From positions 186,001-250,000 of the forward strand of contig NZ_AUAX01000005.1 of NCBI RefSeq assembly GCF_000428945.1: a stretch of 64,000 bases of DNA, written 5' to 3'. Position numbers and translations under genes: made by a program. Source of the DNA: Hamadaea tsunoensis DSM 44101 (GTDB taxonomy: Bacteria > Actinomycetota > Actinomycetes > Mycobacteriales > Micromonosporaceae). This document shows, piece after piece, positions 26,281-34,096 of this stretch; position 1 is the first letter of the stretch; the number at the start of each line of letters is the position of its first letter. Below the pieces are notes generated by a model. It was given only the letters and a program-made list of their open reading frames with translations. It did not search any database and was not told the origin of the DNA.

Positions 26281-26817
26281 ATGGCGTACGCCGGACGAGA
26301 GCTGCGGGAACAGGCGATAGCGCTCAAGATCGACGGCCATTCGGTGCCGTCGATCGCGCGCCGGTTGGGAGTCGCCCGGTCGACCGCGTGGGAGTGGACC
26401 AGACACGTCCCGCTCGCCGACGACACGGCGGAAGGGCAACGGCGCCGGGCACACGCGAAGGCGATGACGGACGCCCGCTGGGAACGGCACCGTGTGCAGC
26501 GCGCGGCGGAAGAAGAGCGGCTCGCCGTCGAGTGCGCCGGGGTGATCGGCGGCCTGGACGAGCGGGACCTGCTGATGCTCGGCGCGCTCATGTACTGGTG
26601 CGAAGGCGCGAAGGTGAAGCCGTGGAACCCGAGTCCCCGGGTCGTCTTCGTGAACAGCGACGCCCGACTGGTCCGGCTCTTCCTGTCCTTCCTCCGGAGC
26701 GTCGGGGCCGCTCCGGAAGAGATGATCTATCGGCTGCCTGCGGGTGGAAGTCCGGCGGAGTGGGGCGATGTATCGACGGATCGCCGCCGCGGTCGATGCG
26801 ATGATGGGACAACCTGA
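26281..26817 (+). CDS. HTH protein with LAGLIDADG-like motif, probably C-terminally truncated
   Basis: A 178-residue protein. Residues 4-45 form a resolvase/IS630-like helix-turn-helix (REQAIALKIDGHSVPSIARR, LGVARSTAWEWTR). Residues about 92-140 (ERDLLMLGALMYWCEGAKVKPW, VVFVNSDARLVRLFLSFL) match a family I remember from actinobacteria, distantly LAGLIDADG-endonuclease-like, whose members run 40-60 residues longer with a conserved H-I-H-E segment. Here that part is missing and the last 30 residues (PAGGSPAEWGDVSTDRRRGR) are unrelated low-complexity sequence. None of the other frames restores it. The gene stops 74 bp before tRNA-Gln. Activity is doubtful. Confidence 0.6.
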   Translation: MAYAGRELREQAIALKIDGHSVPSIARRLGVARSTAWEWTRHVPLADDTAEGQRRRAHAKAMTDARWERHRVQRAAEEERLAVECAGVIGGLDERDLLMLGALMYWCEGAKVKPWNPSPRVVFVNSDARLVRLFLSFLRSVGAAPEEMIYRLPAGGSPAEWGDVSTDRRRGRCDDGTT

Positions 26818-26891
26818 AACTGAAGCTGAGGGCGAGACAGGTTAGTCTTTACGCGGGCCGGAGCCGCCATGGCAAAATGCCCGAATTGTAG

Positions 26892-26962
26892 TCCCGGGTC
26901 GTCTAATGGCAGGACTGCCGGTTTTGGTCCGGTATATAGGGGTTCGAATCCTCTCCCGGGAG
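26892..26962 (+). tRNA. tRNA-Gln (anticodon TTG)
   Basis: Acceptor TCCCGGG (26892-26898) pairs with CCCGGGA (26955-26961). D stem GTCT/GGAC; anticodon stem GCCGG/CCGGT with loop TTTTGGT; T arm AGGGG/CCTCT around TTCGAAT. Anticodon TTG at 26924-26926 reads CAA. CCA is not encoded. It precedes glmU, as in most actinobacteria. Confidence 0.95.
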
Positions 26963-27000
26963 CTGTCCCAATTGCCCCTGATAGCAAGGCGGTAACCCGC

Positions 27001-28434
27001 GTGGCGCGCACTGTGATCATCCTGGCCGCGGGCGAAGGCAAGAGGATGAAGTCCGACCTGCCCAAGGTCCTGCACCCGCTGCTCGGCCGGACCCTGGTCG
27101 GTCACGTCATGGCCGCGGCCCGGCCGCTGGCCGCGCGTACCGTGGTGGTCGTCGGGCACCGGGCGGAGCTGGTCACCGCGCACGTCGGCGAGGTCGCACC
27201 GGATGCGAGCACTGTTCTGCAGGCCGAGCAGCGCGGGACCGGGCACGCCGTGCGTACGGCGCTGGACGCCCTGGACGGCGTGGACGGCACGGTGCTGGTG
27301 CTGAACGGGGACGTGCCGCTGCTGCGTACCGAGACGCTGGCGGCCATGGTCGGCGCGCACGAGGACGCCGGTGCGGCCGCGACCGTGCTGGCCGCCGAGG
27401 TCGCGTCGCCGGGCGGGCTGGGCCGCATCCTGCGCGACGCCGACGGCGGGCTGGCCGGGATCGTGGAGGCGCGCGACGCGACGCCGGAGCAGCTGGCGAT
27501 CCGGGAGATCAACGCCGGGATCTACGCCTTCGAGGCGGCCGCGCTGCGGGACGCGCTGGGCAAGCTGACCGCGCACAACGCGCAGGGCGAGGAGTACCTC
27601 ACCGACGTCTTCGGGCTGCTCGGGCAGGCCGGTCGGCGGGTGTCCGTGCACGTCGCGGCGGACGCCGACGAGACGCTCGGCTGCAACGACCGGGCCGAGC
27701 TGGCCCAGCTGGGCGCGCTGCTGCGGGACCGGATCAACGCCGCGCACATGCGTGCCGGGGTGACGATCGTGGACCCCGCGACGACGTGGATCGACGCGGA
27801 CGTGACGATCGAGCGGGACGCGGTCGTCGAGCCGGCGACGTATCTGAAGGGCGCCACCGCGATCGCCGCCGGTGCCGTGGTCGGTCCGGACGTGACCCTG
27901 GTCGACACGACGGTCGGGGCCGGTGCCGAGGTCGTCCGCGCGCACGCCGTGCTGGCCGAGATCGGGCCGCAGGCCAAGGTCGGGCCGTACGCGTACCTGC
28001 GGCCGGGCACGACGCTCGGGGTGAAGTCGAAGGTGGGCACCTTCGTCGAGGTGAAGAACTCGACGCTGGGCGAGGGCGCGAAGGTGCCGCACCTGTCCTA
28101 CGTCGGCGACGCGAACGTCGGGGAGCACACGAACATCGGCGCCGCCAACGTGGTCGCGAACTACAACTGGCAGTCGAAGAGCCGCACGATCATCGGCGCG
28201 TACGTGAACACGGGGTCGGACTCCGTGCTCGTCGCACCGGTACGCCTCGGCGACGGCTCGACGACCGCGGCAGGTTCGATCATCACCGAGGATGTGCCGC
28301 CGGGCGCGCTGGCGATCGCCCGTGAGCGTCAGGTCAACAAGGAAGGCTGGATCCACCGGGCCCGGCCGGACAGCGCCGCCGCTGCCGCCGCGAAGGCGGC
28401 CGCGGAGGCGGACGGTGGCGCGGCGGCCGCCTGA
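27001..28434 (+). CDS. glmU: Bifunctional GlmU (GlcN-1-P acetyltransferase / GlcNAc-1-P uridylyltransferase)
   Basis: Makes UDP-GlcNAc for peptidoglycan. The 477 residues have an N-terminal uridylyltransferase (ILAAGEGKRMKSDLPKVLHPL at 7-27, LNGDVPLL near 101) and a C-terminal left-handed beta-helix. Acetyltransferase residues are kept: RPGTTLGVKSKVG, VPHLSYVGDANVGEHTNIG (His, Tyr, Asn). The usual NYDG loop reads NYNWQSKSR, retaining Asn-Tyr and the downstream Lys but replacing Asp-Gly by Asn-Trp. The Ala-rich C-terminal tail is common in actinobacteria. GTG 27001 is chosen because the protein then starts MARTVIILAAGEG; upstream in-frame starts fall in the tRNA. Confidence 0.95.
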   Translation: MARTVIILAAGEGKRMKSDLPKVLHPLLGRTLVGHVMAAARPLAARTVVVVGHRAELVTAHVGEVAPDASTVLQAEQRGTGHAVRTALDALDGVDGTVLVLNGDVPLLRTETLAAMVGAHEDAGAAATVLAAEVASPGGLGRILRDADGGLAGIVEARDATPEQLAIREINAGIYAFEAAALRDALGKLTAHNAQGEEYLTDVFGLLGQAGRRVSVHVAADADETLGCNDRAELAQLGALLRDRINAAHMRAGVTIVDPATTWIDADVTIERDAVVEPATYLKGATAIAAGAVVGPDVTLVDTTVGAGAEVVRAHAVLAEIGPQAKVGPYAYLRPGTTLGVKSKVGTFVEVKNSTLGEGAKVPHLSYVGDANVGEHTNIGAANVVANYNWQSKSRTIIGAYVNTGSDSVLVAPVRLGDGSTTAAGSIITEDVPPGALAIARERQVNKEGWIHRARPDSAAAAAAKAAAEADGGAAAA

Positions 28435-28533
28435 ACGGGTGGTTTCGGCGAGGTTACGGGCTTGGCGGCACGGCCGGAGGTGATCTGTTCCACGCCGCGC
28501 CGGCCCCGTGCGACGTTCGGCAACTGGCAGGAG

Positions 28534-28557
28534 AGTATGACCGTGACGGGTCATACT
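28534..28557. promoter_or_regulatory. Palindrome upstream of prs
   Basis: Perfect 9-bp inverted repeat AGTATGACC/GGTCATACT around GTGACG, 41 bases before the prs start. No T tract follows, so an operator or a 5' leader hairpin is likelier than a terminator. Confidence 0.5.
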
Positions 28558-28597
28558 TGGTGTCGCAGTCGCGTACGCGGAGGGGCAAACGAGGCCG

Positions 28598-29578
28598 ATG
28601 GGCAGCATCGTCGCGGAGAACCGTAAGAATCTGATGCTCTTCTCGGGGCGGGCCTATCCCGAGCTGGCCGAGGAGATCGGCCAGACGTTGGGGGTGGCGC
28701 CGACGCCGACCGCGGCGTACGACTTCGCCAACGGCGAGATCTTCGTTCGTTACAAGGAGTCCGTCCGCGGATCCGACGCCTTCGTGGTGCAGTCGGTGAC
28801 GGCTCCGGTGAACACCTGGGTCATGGAGACCCTGATCATGATCGACGCGCTCAAGCGGGGCTCCGCCAAGCGCATCACCGTGGTCCTGCCGTTCTATCCG
28901 TACGCCCGGCAGGACAAGAAGCACCGCGGTCGCGAACCGATCTCGGCCCGGTTGATCGCCGATCTGCTGAAGCAGGCCGGGGCCAACCGGATCCTCACGG
29001 TCGACCTGCACACGGCGCAGATCCAGGGCTTCTTCGACGGCCCGGTGGACCACCTGTTCGCCATGGAGCCGCTGGCCAGCTATGTCGAAGCCAAGTACGG
29101 CGACCGGGCGCTGACCGTCGTGTCCCCGGACGCCGGCCGGGTACGCGTGGGCGAGCGGTGGACCGACCGGCTGGGCGGCTGCCCGCTGGCCTTCATCCAC
29201 AAGACGCGGGACCCCCTGAAGCCGAACCAGGTCGTCGCGAACCGGGTGATCGGTGAGGTCGAGGGGCGTACCTGCATCCTGGTCGACGACATGATCGACA
29301 CCGCCGGGACGATCTGCAAGGCGGCCGACATCCTGTTCGACTCGGGCGCGGCCGACGTGATCGTGGCCACCACGCACGCGATCCACTCGGATCCGGCGAC
29401 CGAGCGGCTCAAGAACAGCCGGATCTCGGAGGTCATCGTCACCAATACGCTGCCGCTGCCGCCCGAGAAGCAGTTCGACAAGCTCACCGTGCTCTCGATC
29501 GCGCCGCTGCTGGCGCGGGCGATCCGCGAGGTCTTCGACGACGGATCGGTCACCACCCTCTTCGGCGGCCTGTCCTGA
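28598..29578 (+). CDS. prs: Ribose-phosphate pyrophosphokinase
   Basis: Makes PRPP from ribose 5-phosphate and ATP for purine, pyrimidine, NAD, His and Trp synthesis, and in actinobacteria for the decaprenyl-phosphoribose route to arabinan. The 326 residues show the flexible-loop region VVLPFYPYARQDKKHRGREP, the VDLHTAQIQGFFDGPVDHL segment (near 131-149) and the PRPP loop VDDMIDTAGTI (228-238), at normal class I length. Start ATG 28598 is 17 bases after a GGAGGGG site and about 40 after a perfect palindrome. It sits in the conserved glmU-prs-rplY-pth order. Confidence 0.96.
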   Translation: MGSIVAENRKNLMLFSGRAYPELAEEIGQTLGVAPTPTAAYDFANGEIFVRYKESVRGSDAFVVQSVTAPVNTWVMETLIMIDALKRGSAKRITVVLPFYPYARQDKKHRGREPISARLIADLLKQAGANRILTVDLHTAQIQGFFDGPVDHLFAMEPLASYVEAKYGDRALTVVSPDAGRVRVGERWTDRLGGCPLAFIHKTRDPLKPNQVVANRVIGEVEGRTCILVDDMIDTAGTICKAADILFDSGAADVIVATTHAIHSDPATERLKNSRISEVIVTNTLPLPPEKQFDKLTVLSIAPLLARAIREVFDDGSVTTLFGGLS

Positions 29579-29637
29579 CACCGCCGGTCCCGAACAGGTG
29601 CCCAGGCTGGTCCTGAGCGCACTGGAGCGCCTTCCAC

Positions 29638-29670
29638 GGCCCCGTCCCGAGCGTGTCTCGGGGCGGGGCC
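29638..29670 (+). terminator. prs terminator
   Basis: Fourteen-bp stem GGCCCCGTCCCGAG/CTCGGGGCGGGGCC with one G.T wobble and loop CGTGT, 60 bases after the prs stop. Confidence 0.8.
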
Positions 29671-29885
29671 GCGCTCGTCGGGTGCCCGGGAAGGTGACGT
29701 GGGCGGCACCGCTGTGTGGAACGCATTTCGGGTGCTGTAGGCTGTTTCGGTTGCCACGGCGAGGGTGCTTTGCGGGCTTCGCGGTCTGCGTTGAAGCACC
29801 GTGATCGACATGGTGCTCCGGGTCCGTACCCGTGCGCCCTTCTCGTCGGCCCACGACAGCCAGCCCGTTGAGCAGGAGATTAACT
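29671..29885 (+). promoter_or_regulatory. Promoter and long leader of rplY
   Basis: Part of the 307-bp gap between prs and rplY. TAGGCT near 29737 is a probable -10, giving a leader of about 135 bases. A hairpin GGTGCTT/AAGCACC (29764-29770/29794-29800) lies in that leader and could serve in autoregulation by L25; this is inference. AGGAG at 29874-29878 is the ribosome site. Confidence 0.45.
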
Positions 29886-30521
29886 GTGTCCGAGGTAAAG
29901 ATCAGCGCCGAGTCGCGTACCGAGTTCGGTAAGGGCGGCGCCCGCCGGACCCGACGGGCCGGCAAGGTTCCGGCCGTCGTGTACGGCCACGGCGAGAACC
30001 CGCGCCACATCGCGCTGCCCGCCCGTGAGTTCGCCGCCGCCATCCGGCACGGCGGCGTGAACACCGTCTTCGAGCTCGTGGGCGAGGACGGCACCAAGAC
30101 GCTGGCGCTGCCGAAGGCGATCCAGCGTGACCCGATCAAGGACACCTTCGACCACGTCGACCTCGTGATCGTCAAGCGGGGCGAGAAGGTGACCGTCGAC
30201 GTTCCCGTCCACCTGGTGGGCAACGCCGCCGCGGGCACCCTGGTCATGACCGAGAACGACCGCATCTCGATCAACGCCGAGGCGCTGCACCTGCCCGAGT
30301 CGCTCGAGGCCTCGATCGACGGCCTGGAGGCCGGCTCGCACGTCACCGCCGCCGACCTGAAGCTTCCGCGCGGCGTCGAGCTGGCCGCGGACGCCGAGAC
30401 GATCATCGCCGTCGTCAGCGTCGCGCCGACCGCCGAGGACCTCGAGGGCGAGACCACCACCGAGGAAGCCGCCGCGGAGACCGCCGAGGAGGCGCCCGGC
30501 GCCGAGGCCACCGAGGCCTGA
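29886..30521 (+). CDS. rplY: 50S ribosomal protein L25 (general stress protein Ctc type)
   Basis: 5S-rRNA-binding ribosomal protein of the long TL5/Ctc form. The 211 residues have the N-terminal L25 beta-barrel (EVKISAESRTEFGKGGARRT at 3-22, KVPAVVYGHGENPRHIAL near 27-44) and the C-terminal TL5 domain, and end in an acidic Glu/Ala tail (EDLEGETTTEEAAAETAEEA). GTG 29886 follows AGGAG by seven bases; an in-frame start at 29832 lies in the leader. A hairpin terminator separates it from pth. Confidence 0.95.
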   Translation: MSEVKISAESRTEFGKGGARRTRRAGKVPAVVYGHGENPRHIALPAREFAAAIRHGGVNTVFELVGEDGTKTLALPKAIQRDPIKDTFDHVDLVIVKRGEKVTVDVPVHLVGNAAAGTLVMTENDRISINAEALHLPESLEASIDGLEAGSHVTAADLKLPRGVELAADAETIIAVVSVAPTAEDLEGETTTEEAAAETAEEAPGAEATEA

Positions 30522-30532
30522 GCCACGACTTC

Positions 30533-30561
30533 AAAGGCCGGTGCCGCGGGCACCGGCCTTT
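30533..30561 (+). terminator. rplY terminator
   Basis: Perfect 13-bp stem AAAGGCCGGTGCC/GGCACCGGCCTTT with a 3-base loop, 11 bases after the stop; it is followed by GTCGT. Confidence 0.85.
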
Positions 30562-30594
30562 GTCGTATCCCCACCCTTTTGAGAGGCTGGTCCC

Positions 30595-31182
30595 GTGAAC
30601 ACGTGGCTCGTCGTCGGCCTGGGCAACCCCGGCCCGAAGTACGCCGGCAACCGGCACAACGTCGGCTTCATGGTGGCCGACCTGATCGCGAAGCGCATCG
30701 GCGCCTCGTTCGGCCGCAAGTCGCTGGGCGGCCCGGCCGAGGTCGCCGAGGGGCGGCTCGGGGTGGGCGTCGACGCGCCCAAGCTGGTGCTGGTCAAGCC
30801 GTTGACCTACATGAACGTCTCGGGCGGCCCGGCGAAGGCGTGGGCGGACTACCACAAGGTTCCGGCCGAGCAGGTCATCGCCGTCCACGACGAGCTGGAC
30901 ATCCCCTACGGCACGCTGAAGATGAAGATCGGCGGGGGCGAGGGCGGCCACAACGGCCTGCGGTCCATGTCCAAGTCACTGTCGACAAAGGACTATGTCC
31001 GCGTACGCTTCGGCGTCGGGCGGCCGCCGGGTCGCCAGGATCCCGCGGACTTCGTGCTCGCGGACTTCTCGGCCGCCGAGCGCAAGGAGTTGGAGTTCCT
31101 CATCGACCGGGCGGCCGACGCCGTCGAGTCGATCATCGTCAAAGGACTGGAGCCGACGCAGAACGCGTACCACGGCGCGTGA
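30595..31182 (+). CDS. pth: Peptidyl-tRNA hydrolase
   Basis: Recycles peptidyl-tRNA released during abortive translation by cleaving the ester bond. The 195 residues include [21 protein letters not shown] with catalytic His21, [11 protein letters not shown] (near 66-76), the catalytic HDELDIPYG (near 99-107) and GGHNGLRS (near 118-125), all in normal order and length. GTG start with GAGAGG upstream. It closes the conserved glmU-prs-rplY-pth block; the next gene is a sugar transferase rather than the mfd gene often found here. Confidence 0.96.
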   Translation: MNTWLVVGLGNPGPKYAGNRHNVGFMVADLIAKRIGASFGRKSLGGPAEVAEGRLGVGVDAPKLVLVKPLTYMNVSGGPAKAWADYHKVPAEQVIAVHDELDIPYGTLKMKIGGGEGGHNGLRSMSKSLSTKDYVRVRFGVGRPPGRQDPADFVLADFSAAERKELEFLIDRAADAVESIIVKGLEPTQNAYHGA

Positions 31183-31229
31183 CGTCGTCGCAGCTCAGCC
31201 GTTGAACCCCCAGAAGACTTCGGGGGTAT

Positions 31230-32795
31230 GTGGTGGACGTTCAACACCGACGGCTCAGTCCGCGGCCGCACCAGAATCCCACGAATGCCGGGAATCCCGC
31301 GAAGCCCGCGGCGATCGTGGACACGCGTCCTCTCTCCGATCTGGACACGGTGGTGCTGCCGCGCGTACCGGCGATGGTGCCCGTGCATCCCGCACAGGCC
31401 CGGCGTTCCCGCCGGTGGGAGCTGCGTTACCAGCTGTCCCTGCTGTGCGCGGATTTCGCCGTCGGCCTGGGCGCGGGCTGGCTCGCCTTCCACGTCCGGT
31501 TCGCGGAGCTCACCGCGTACACGCGGATCTATATGATCCTGTCGTGCCTGCTGCCGTTCGCTCTGGTCGGGGTGCTGGCGCTGGCGCGGGCCTATGACAA
31601 GCGGTTCCTGTACGTGGGCACGGAAGAGTACGACCGCGTGCTGCGCGGCGGGCTGGCGCTGATCGCGGGCATCGCGATCGTGTCGTACGCCCTGGAGCTG
31701 CCCACGGCGCGCACCTACGTCCTGATGGCGCTGCCCGCCGCCACGGCGACCCTGATCGTGGTGCGGTTCCTGCTGCGCAAGAGGTTGCACCGGGGGCGGG
31801 CGCGGGGCGAGTTCCTGCGGCGCGTGATCGTGGTCGGGCACGAGCTGGCCGTCGTCGCGATGACCCGGCAGCTGCGGCGCGAGCGTTTCCACGGGATGGA
31901 CGTGGTGGGCGCGTGCCTGCCGGCGGACGGCGACGGGCAGGTGGGCCTGCCCGTGTTCGGCACGTTCGACGAGGTCCCCGAGGCGGTGAGCCGGGCCGCC
32001 GCCGACACGGTGATCGTCCTGGGCTGCCCGGAGCTCGACGGCGACCGGCTGCGCCGGCTGGCGTGGCGGCTGGAGGGCGACGACATCGACCTGATCGTGG
32101 CCAGCGCCCTGGTCGACGTGGCCGGCGGGCGGACGACGCTGCGGCCGCTGGACGGGCTGCCGATGCTGCACGTCGAGCACCCGCGCCTGGCCGGGGGCAG
32201 CCGTGTGGTCAAGAACCTGGTCGACCGGGGCGGCGCGCTGCTGCTCGTCGGCCTTCTGTGGCCGCTGTTCGCCTACATCGCCTGGCGCATTCGCCGTGAC
32301 TCGCCCGGACCGGTGCTCTTCCGCCAGGTACGCGTCGGGCGTGACGGCCGTGAATTCCGCATCTACAAGTTCCGTACGATGCATGTGGACGCCGAGGCGC
32401 GCTTGAGCGAGCTCCGGCATCTCAACGAGCACGACGGCGTACTTTTCAAGATCCGTGACGACCCGCGGGTCACCAGCGTCGGGCAGTGGCTGCGGCGGTT
32501 CTCGCTGGACGAGCTGCCGCAGCTGTTCAACGTGGTGGCCGGACAGATGTCGCTGGTGGGCCCGCGCCCGCCGCTGCCGCAGGAGGTGGCGATGTATCAC
32601 GACGACGTGCTGCGCCGCCTCGCCGTGAAGCCGGGCATGACCGGCCTGTGGCAGGTCTCGGGCCGCGCCGACCTGTCCTGGGAGGAGGCGGTCCGGTTGG
32701 ACCTCCGCTACGTCGAGAACTGGTCGCTTTCCATGGACGTGGTCATCCTGCTGCGTACGCTCACCGCGGTCGTCCGCAGTTCGGGGGCGTACTGA
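31230..32795 (+). CDS. Polyprenyl-phosphate sugar-1-phosphate transferase (exopolysaccharide initiation)
   Basis: Membrane enzyme that starts exopolysaccharide repeat synthesis by moving a hexose-1-phosphate from a UDP-sugar to undecaprenyl-phosphate. The 521 residues have a cytoplasmic lead, four membrane segments (about 70-185), a soluble CoA-binding-like domain (VIVVGHELAVVAMTRQLRRE), a fifth membrane segment (about 335-352) and the C-terminal catalytic domain: SPGPVLFRQVRVGRDG, KFRTMHVDAE, LDELPQLFNVVAGQMSLVGP and KPGMTGLWQVSGR. This is the WcaJ/CpsE layout. GTG start; GTG 31233 is also possible. The TGATG junction couples it to cysQ, an unusual partner. No other polysaccharide gene is nearby. 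Confidence 0.9.
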   Translation: MVDVQHRRLSPRPHQNPTNAGNPAKPAAIVDTRPLSDLDTVVLPRVPAMVPVHPAQARRSRRWELRYQLSLLCADFAVGLGAGWLAFHVRFAELTAYTRIYMILSCLLPFALVGVLALARAYDKRFLYVGTEEYDRVLRGGLALIAGIAIVSYALELPTARTYVLMALPAATATLIVVRFLLRKRLHRGRARGEFLRRVIVVGHELAVVAMTRQLRRERFHGMDVVGACLPADGDGQVGLPVFGTFDEVPEAVSRAAADTVIVLGCPELDGDRLRRLAWRLEGDDIDLIVASALVDVAGGRTTLRPLDGLPMLHVEHPRLAGGSRVVKNLVDRGGALLLVGLLWPLFAYIAWRIRRDSPGPVLFRQVRVGRDGREFRIYKFRTMHVDAEARLSELRHLNEHDGVLFKIRDDPRVTSVGQWLRRFSLDELPQLFNVVAGQMSLVGPRPPLPQEVAMYHDDVLRRLAVKPGMTGLWQVSGRADLSWEEAVRLDLRYVENWSLSMDVVILLRTLTAVVRSSGAY

Positions 32796-34024
32796 TGGAG
32801 TTCGACGCCGAGCTTTCCCGCCGGCTGGCCGCCACCGCCGGAGCGCTCCTGCTGGGACTCCGCGACGAGATGGGCTTCGCCGATCCGGGTGCGCTGAAGG
32901 ACGCGGGCGACCAGGCGGCCCACGCGTACCTGATGAAGGAACTGGCGGACTGGCGGCCGGACGACGCCGTGCTGTCCGAGGAGGCGACCGGCTCCCGGGA
33001 GGCCGACGAGGAGGCGGAGCGGCTGTCGGCCGACCGCGTCTGGATCGTGGACCCGCTCGACGGCACCCGCGAGTACGCCGAGGAAGGGCGTACCGACTGG
33101 GCGGTGCACGTGGCGCTGTGGAGTTCGGCCGGCCCGTCGGCCACCGTGAGCCGGACGGGGCGGCGACGGCGTACCAGCGCCCGGCCGGTGACCGGGGGCA
33201 AACTCGTGGCGGCCTCGATCGCGCTGCCCGCCCAGGGCCTCGTCTTCTCGACCGAGCCCGCGCCGGGGACGATCCCGTCGGCCCGGGGGCACCGGACGAC
33301 GCCCGAGCCCGGCGTCGGCCCGGACGGCGCCGTCCTCGCCCGCGGCACCCGCGTACGCATCGCCGTCAGCCGTACGCGCCCGCCGGCCGTGGTCGCGGCG
33401 GTCGCCGAGGAACTGGGCGCCCTGCTGGTCCCGATGGGGTCGGCCGGTGCCAAGATCGCGGCCGTCATCACCGGCGAGGTGGACGCGTACGTGCACGCGG
33501 GCGGCCAGTACGAGTGGGACTCGGCCGCACCCGTGGCGGTGGCCGCGGCGGTCGGCCTGCACACGTCCCGGCTCGACGGCTCGGCGCTGGTCTACAACCA
33601 GGCCGATCCGCTGCTGCCCGACCTGGTGGTCTGCCGCCGGGACCTGGCCCGCCCGCTGCTCGACGCGCTGGCCCGGGCGCTCGCGCCGCAGCCGCTCGAC
33701 CCGGAGACGGCGGCCGCCGCCCGCGCGGCCCTCGACGAGGAAGCCGCCCTGGAGCTCCTCGAAACCGATCCCGAGACTGATCTCGAGGACGAGGACGAGG
33801 ACGAGGACGAGACCGAACTCGCGGACGATGCCGAGACCGATCTCGAGGACGAGGACGAACTCGAAGACGAGGACGAACTCGAAGACGAGGACGAGGCCGG
33901 ATTCGAGGACGATCTCGCGGACGAGGCTGTGGACGACGAACCGGCCGAGCCGGGGGAAACGCCGGTCGGGGACGACGAGACACCGGCCGGCACCGATATG
34001 TCGGGCACATCACAACTCGGCTGA
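32795..34024 (+). CDS. cysQ: 3'(2'),5'-bisphosphate nucleotidase CysQ with long acidic tail
   Basis: Inositol-monophosphatase-fold enzyme that hydrolyses PAP/PAPS, pulling sulfate activation forward. Metal-site motifs are visible: LSEEATG near 60, VDPLDGTREY near 85-94 and WDSAAPVAVAAA near 242-253. Two oddities occur. After VALW (about 107) there is a basic insert (TVSRTGRRRRTSARPVTGG) not expected in CysQ. Residues about 322-409 form a tail almost entirely of Asp/Glu (repeated LEDEDE/LEDEDEL units), which relatives at about 260-300 residues lack. The tail is in frame, ends at its own stop and is encoded by GAGGAC/GAAGAC repeats. The ATG overlaps the upstream stop; cysD follows 72 bp later. 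Confidence 0.88.
   Translation: MEFDAELSRRLAATAGALLLGLRDEMGFADPGALKDAGDQAAHAYLMKELADWRPDDAVLSEEATGSREADEEAERLSADRVWIVDPLDGTREYAEEGRTDWAVHVALWSSAGPSATVSRTGRRRRTSARPVTGGKLVAASIALPAQGLVFSTEPAPGTIPSARGHRTTPEPGVGPDGAVLARGTRVRIAVSRTRPPAVVAAVAEELGALLVPMGSAGAKIAAVITGEVDAYVHAGGQYEWDSAAPVAVAAAVGLHTSRLDGSALVYNQADPLLPDLVVCRRDLARPLLDALARALAPQPLDPETAAAARAALDEEAALELLETDPETDLEDEDEDEDETELADDAETDLEDEDELEDEDELEDEDEAGFEDDLADEAVDDEPAEPGETPVGDDETPAGTDMSGTSQLG
33779..33899 (+). repeat. Short tandem repeats coding for the CysQ acidic tail
   Basis: GAGGAC hexamers and an 18-base-period GACGAGGACGAACTCGAA unit recur here with slight changes. Units are multiples of three, so gain or loss would change tail length but keep the frame. 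Confidence 0.75.
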
Positions 34025-34096
34025 GCACCGTTGATCGAAGCGGTACGCGGCGGGTACGTTAATTCCCCAGCAAAGCACTAGGAAAGGTCTGGAAAC

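Noticed and set aside
33100-34024. CysQ tail as a frameshift artefact
   Set aside because: Motifs before the insert and the late WDSAAP motif are in one frame and the tail ends at a normal stop; codon-position bias stays consistent.
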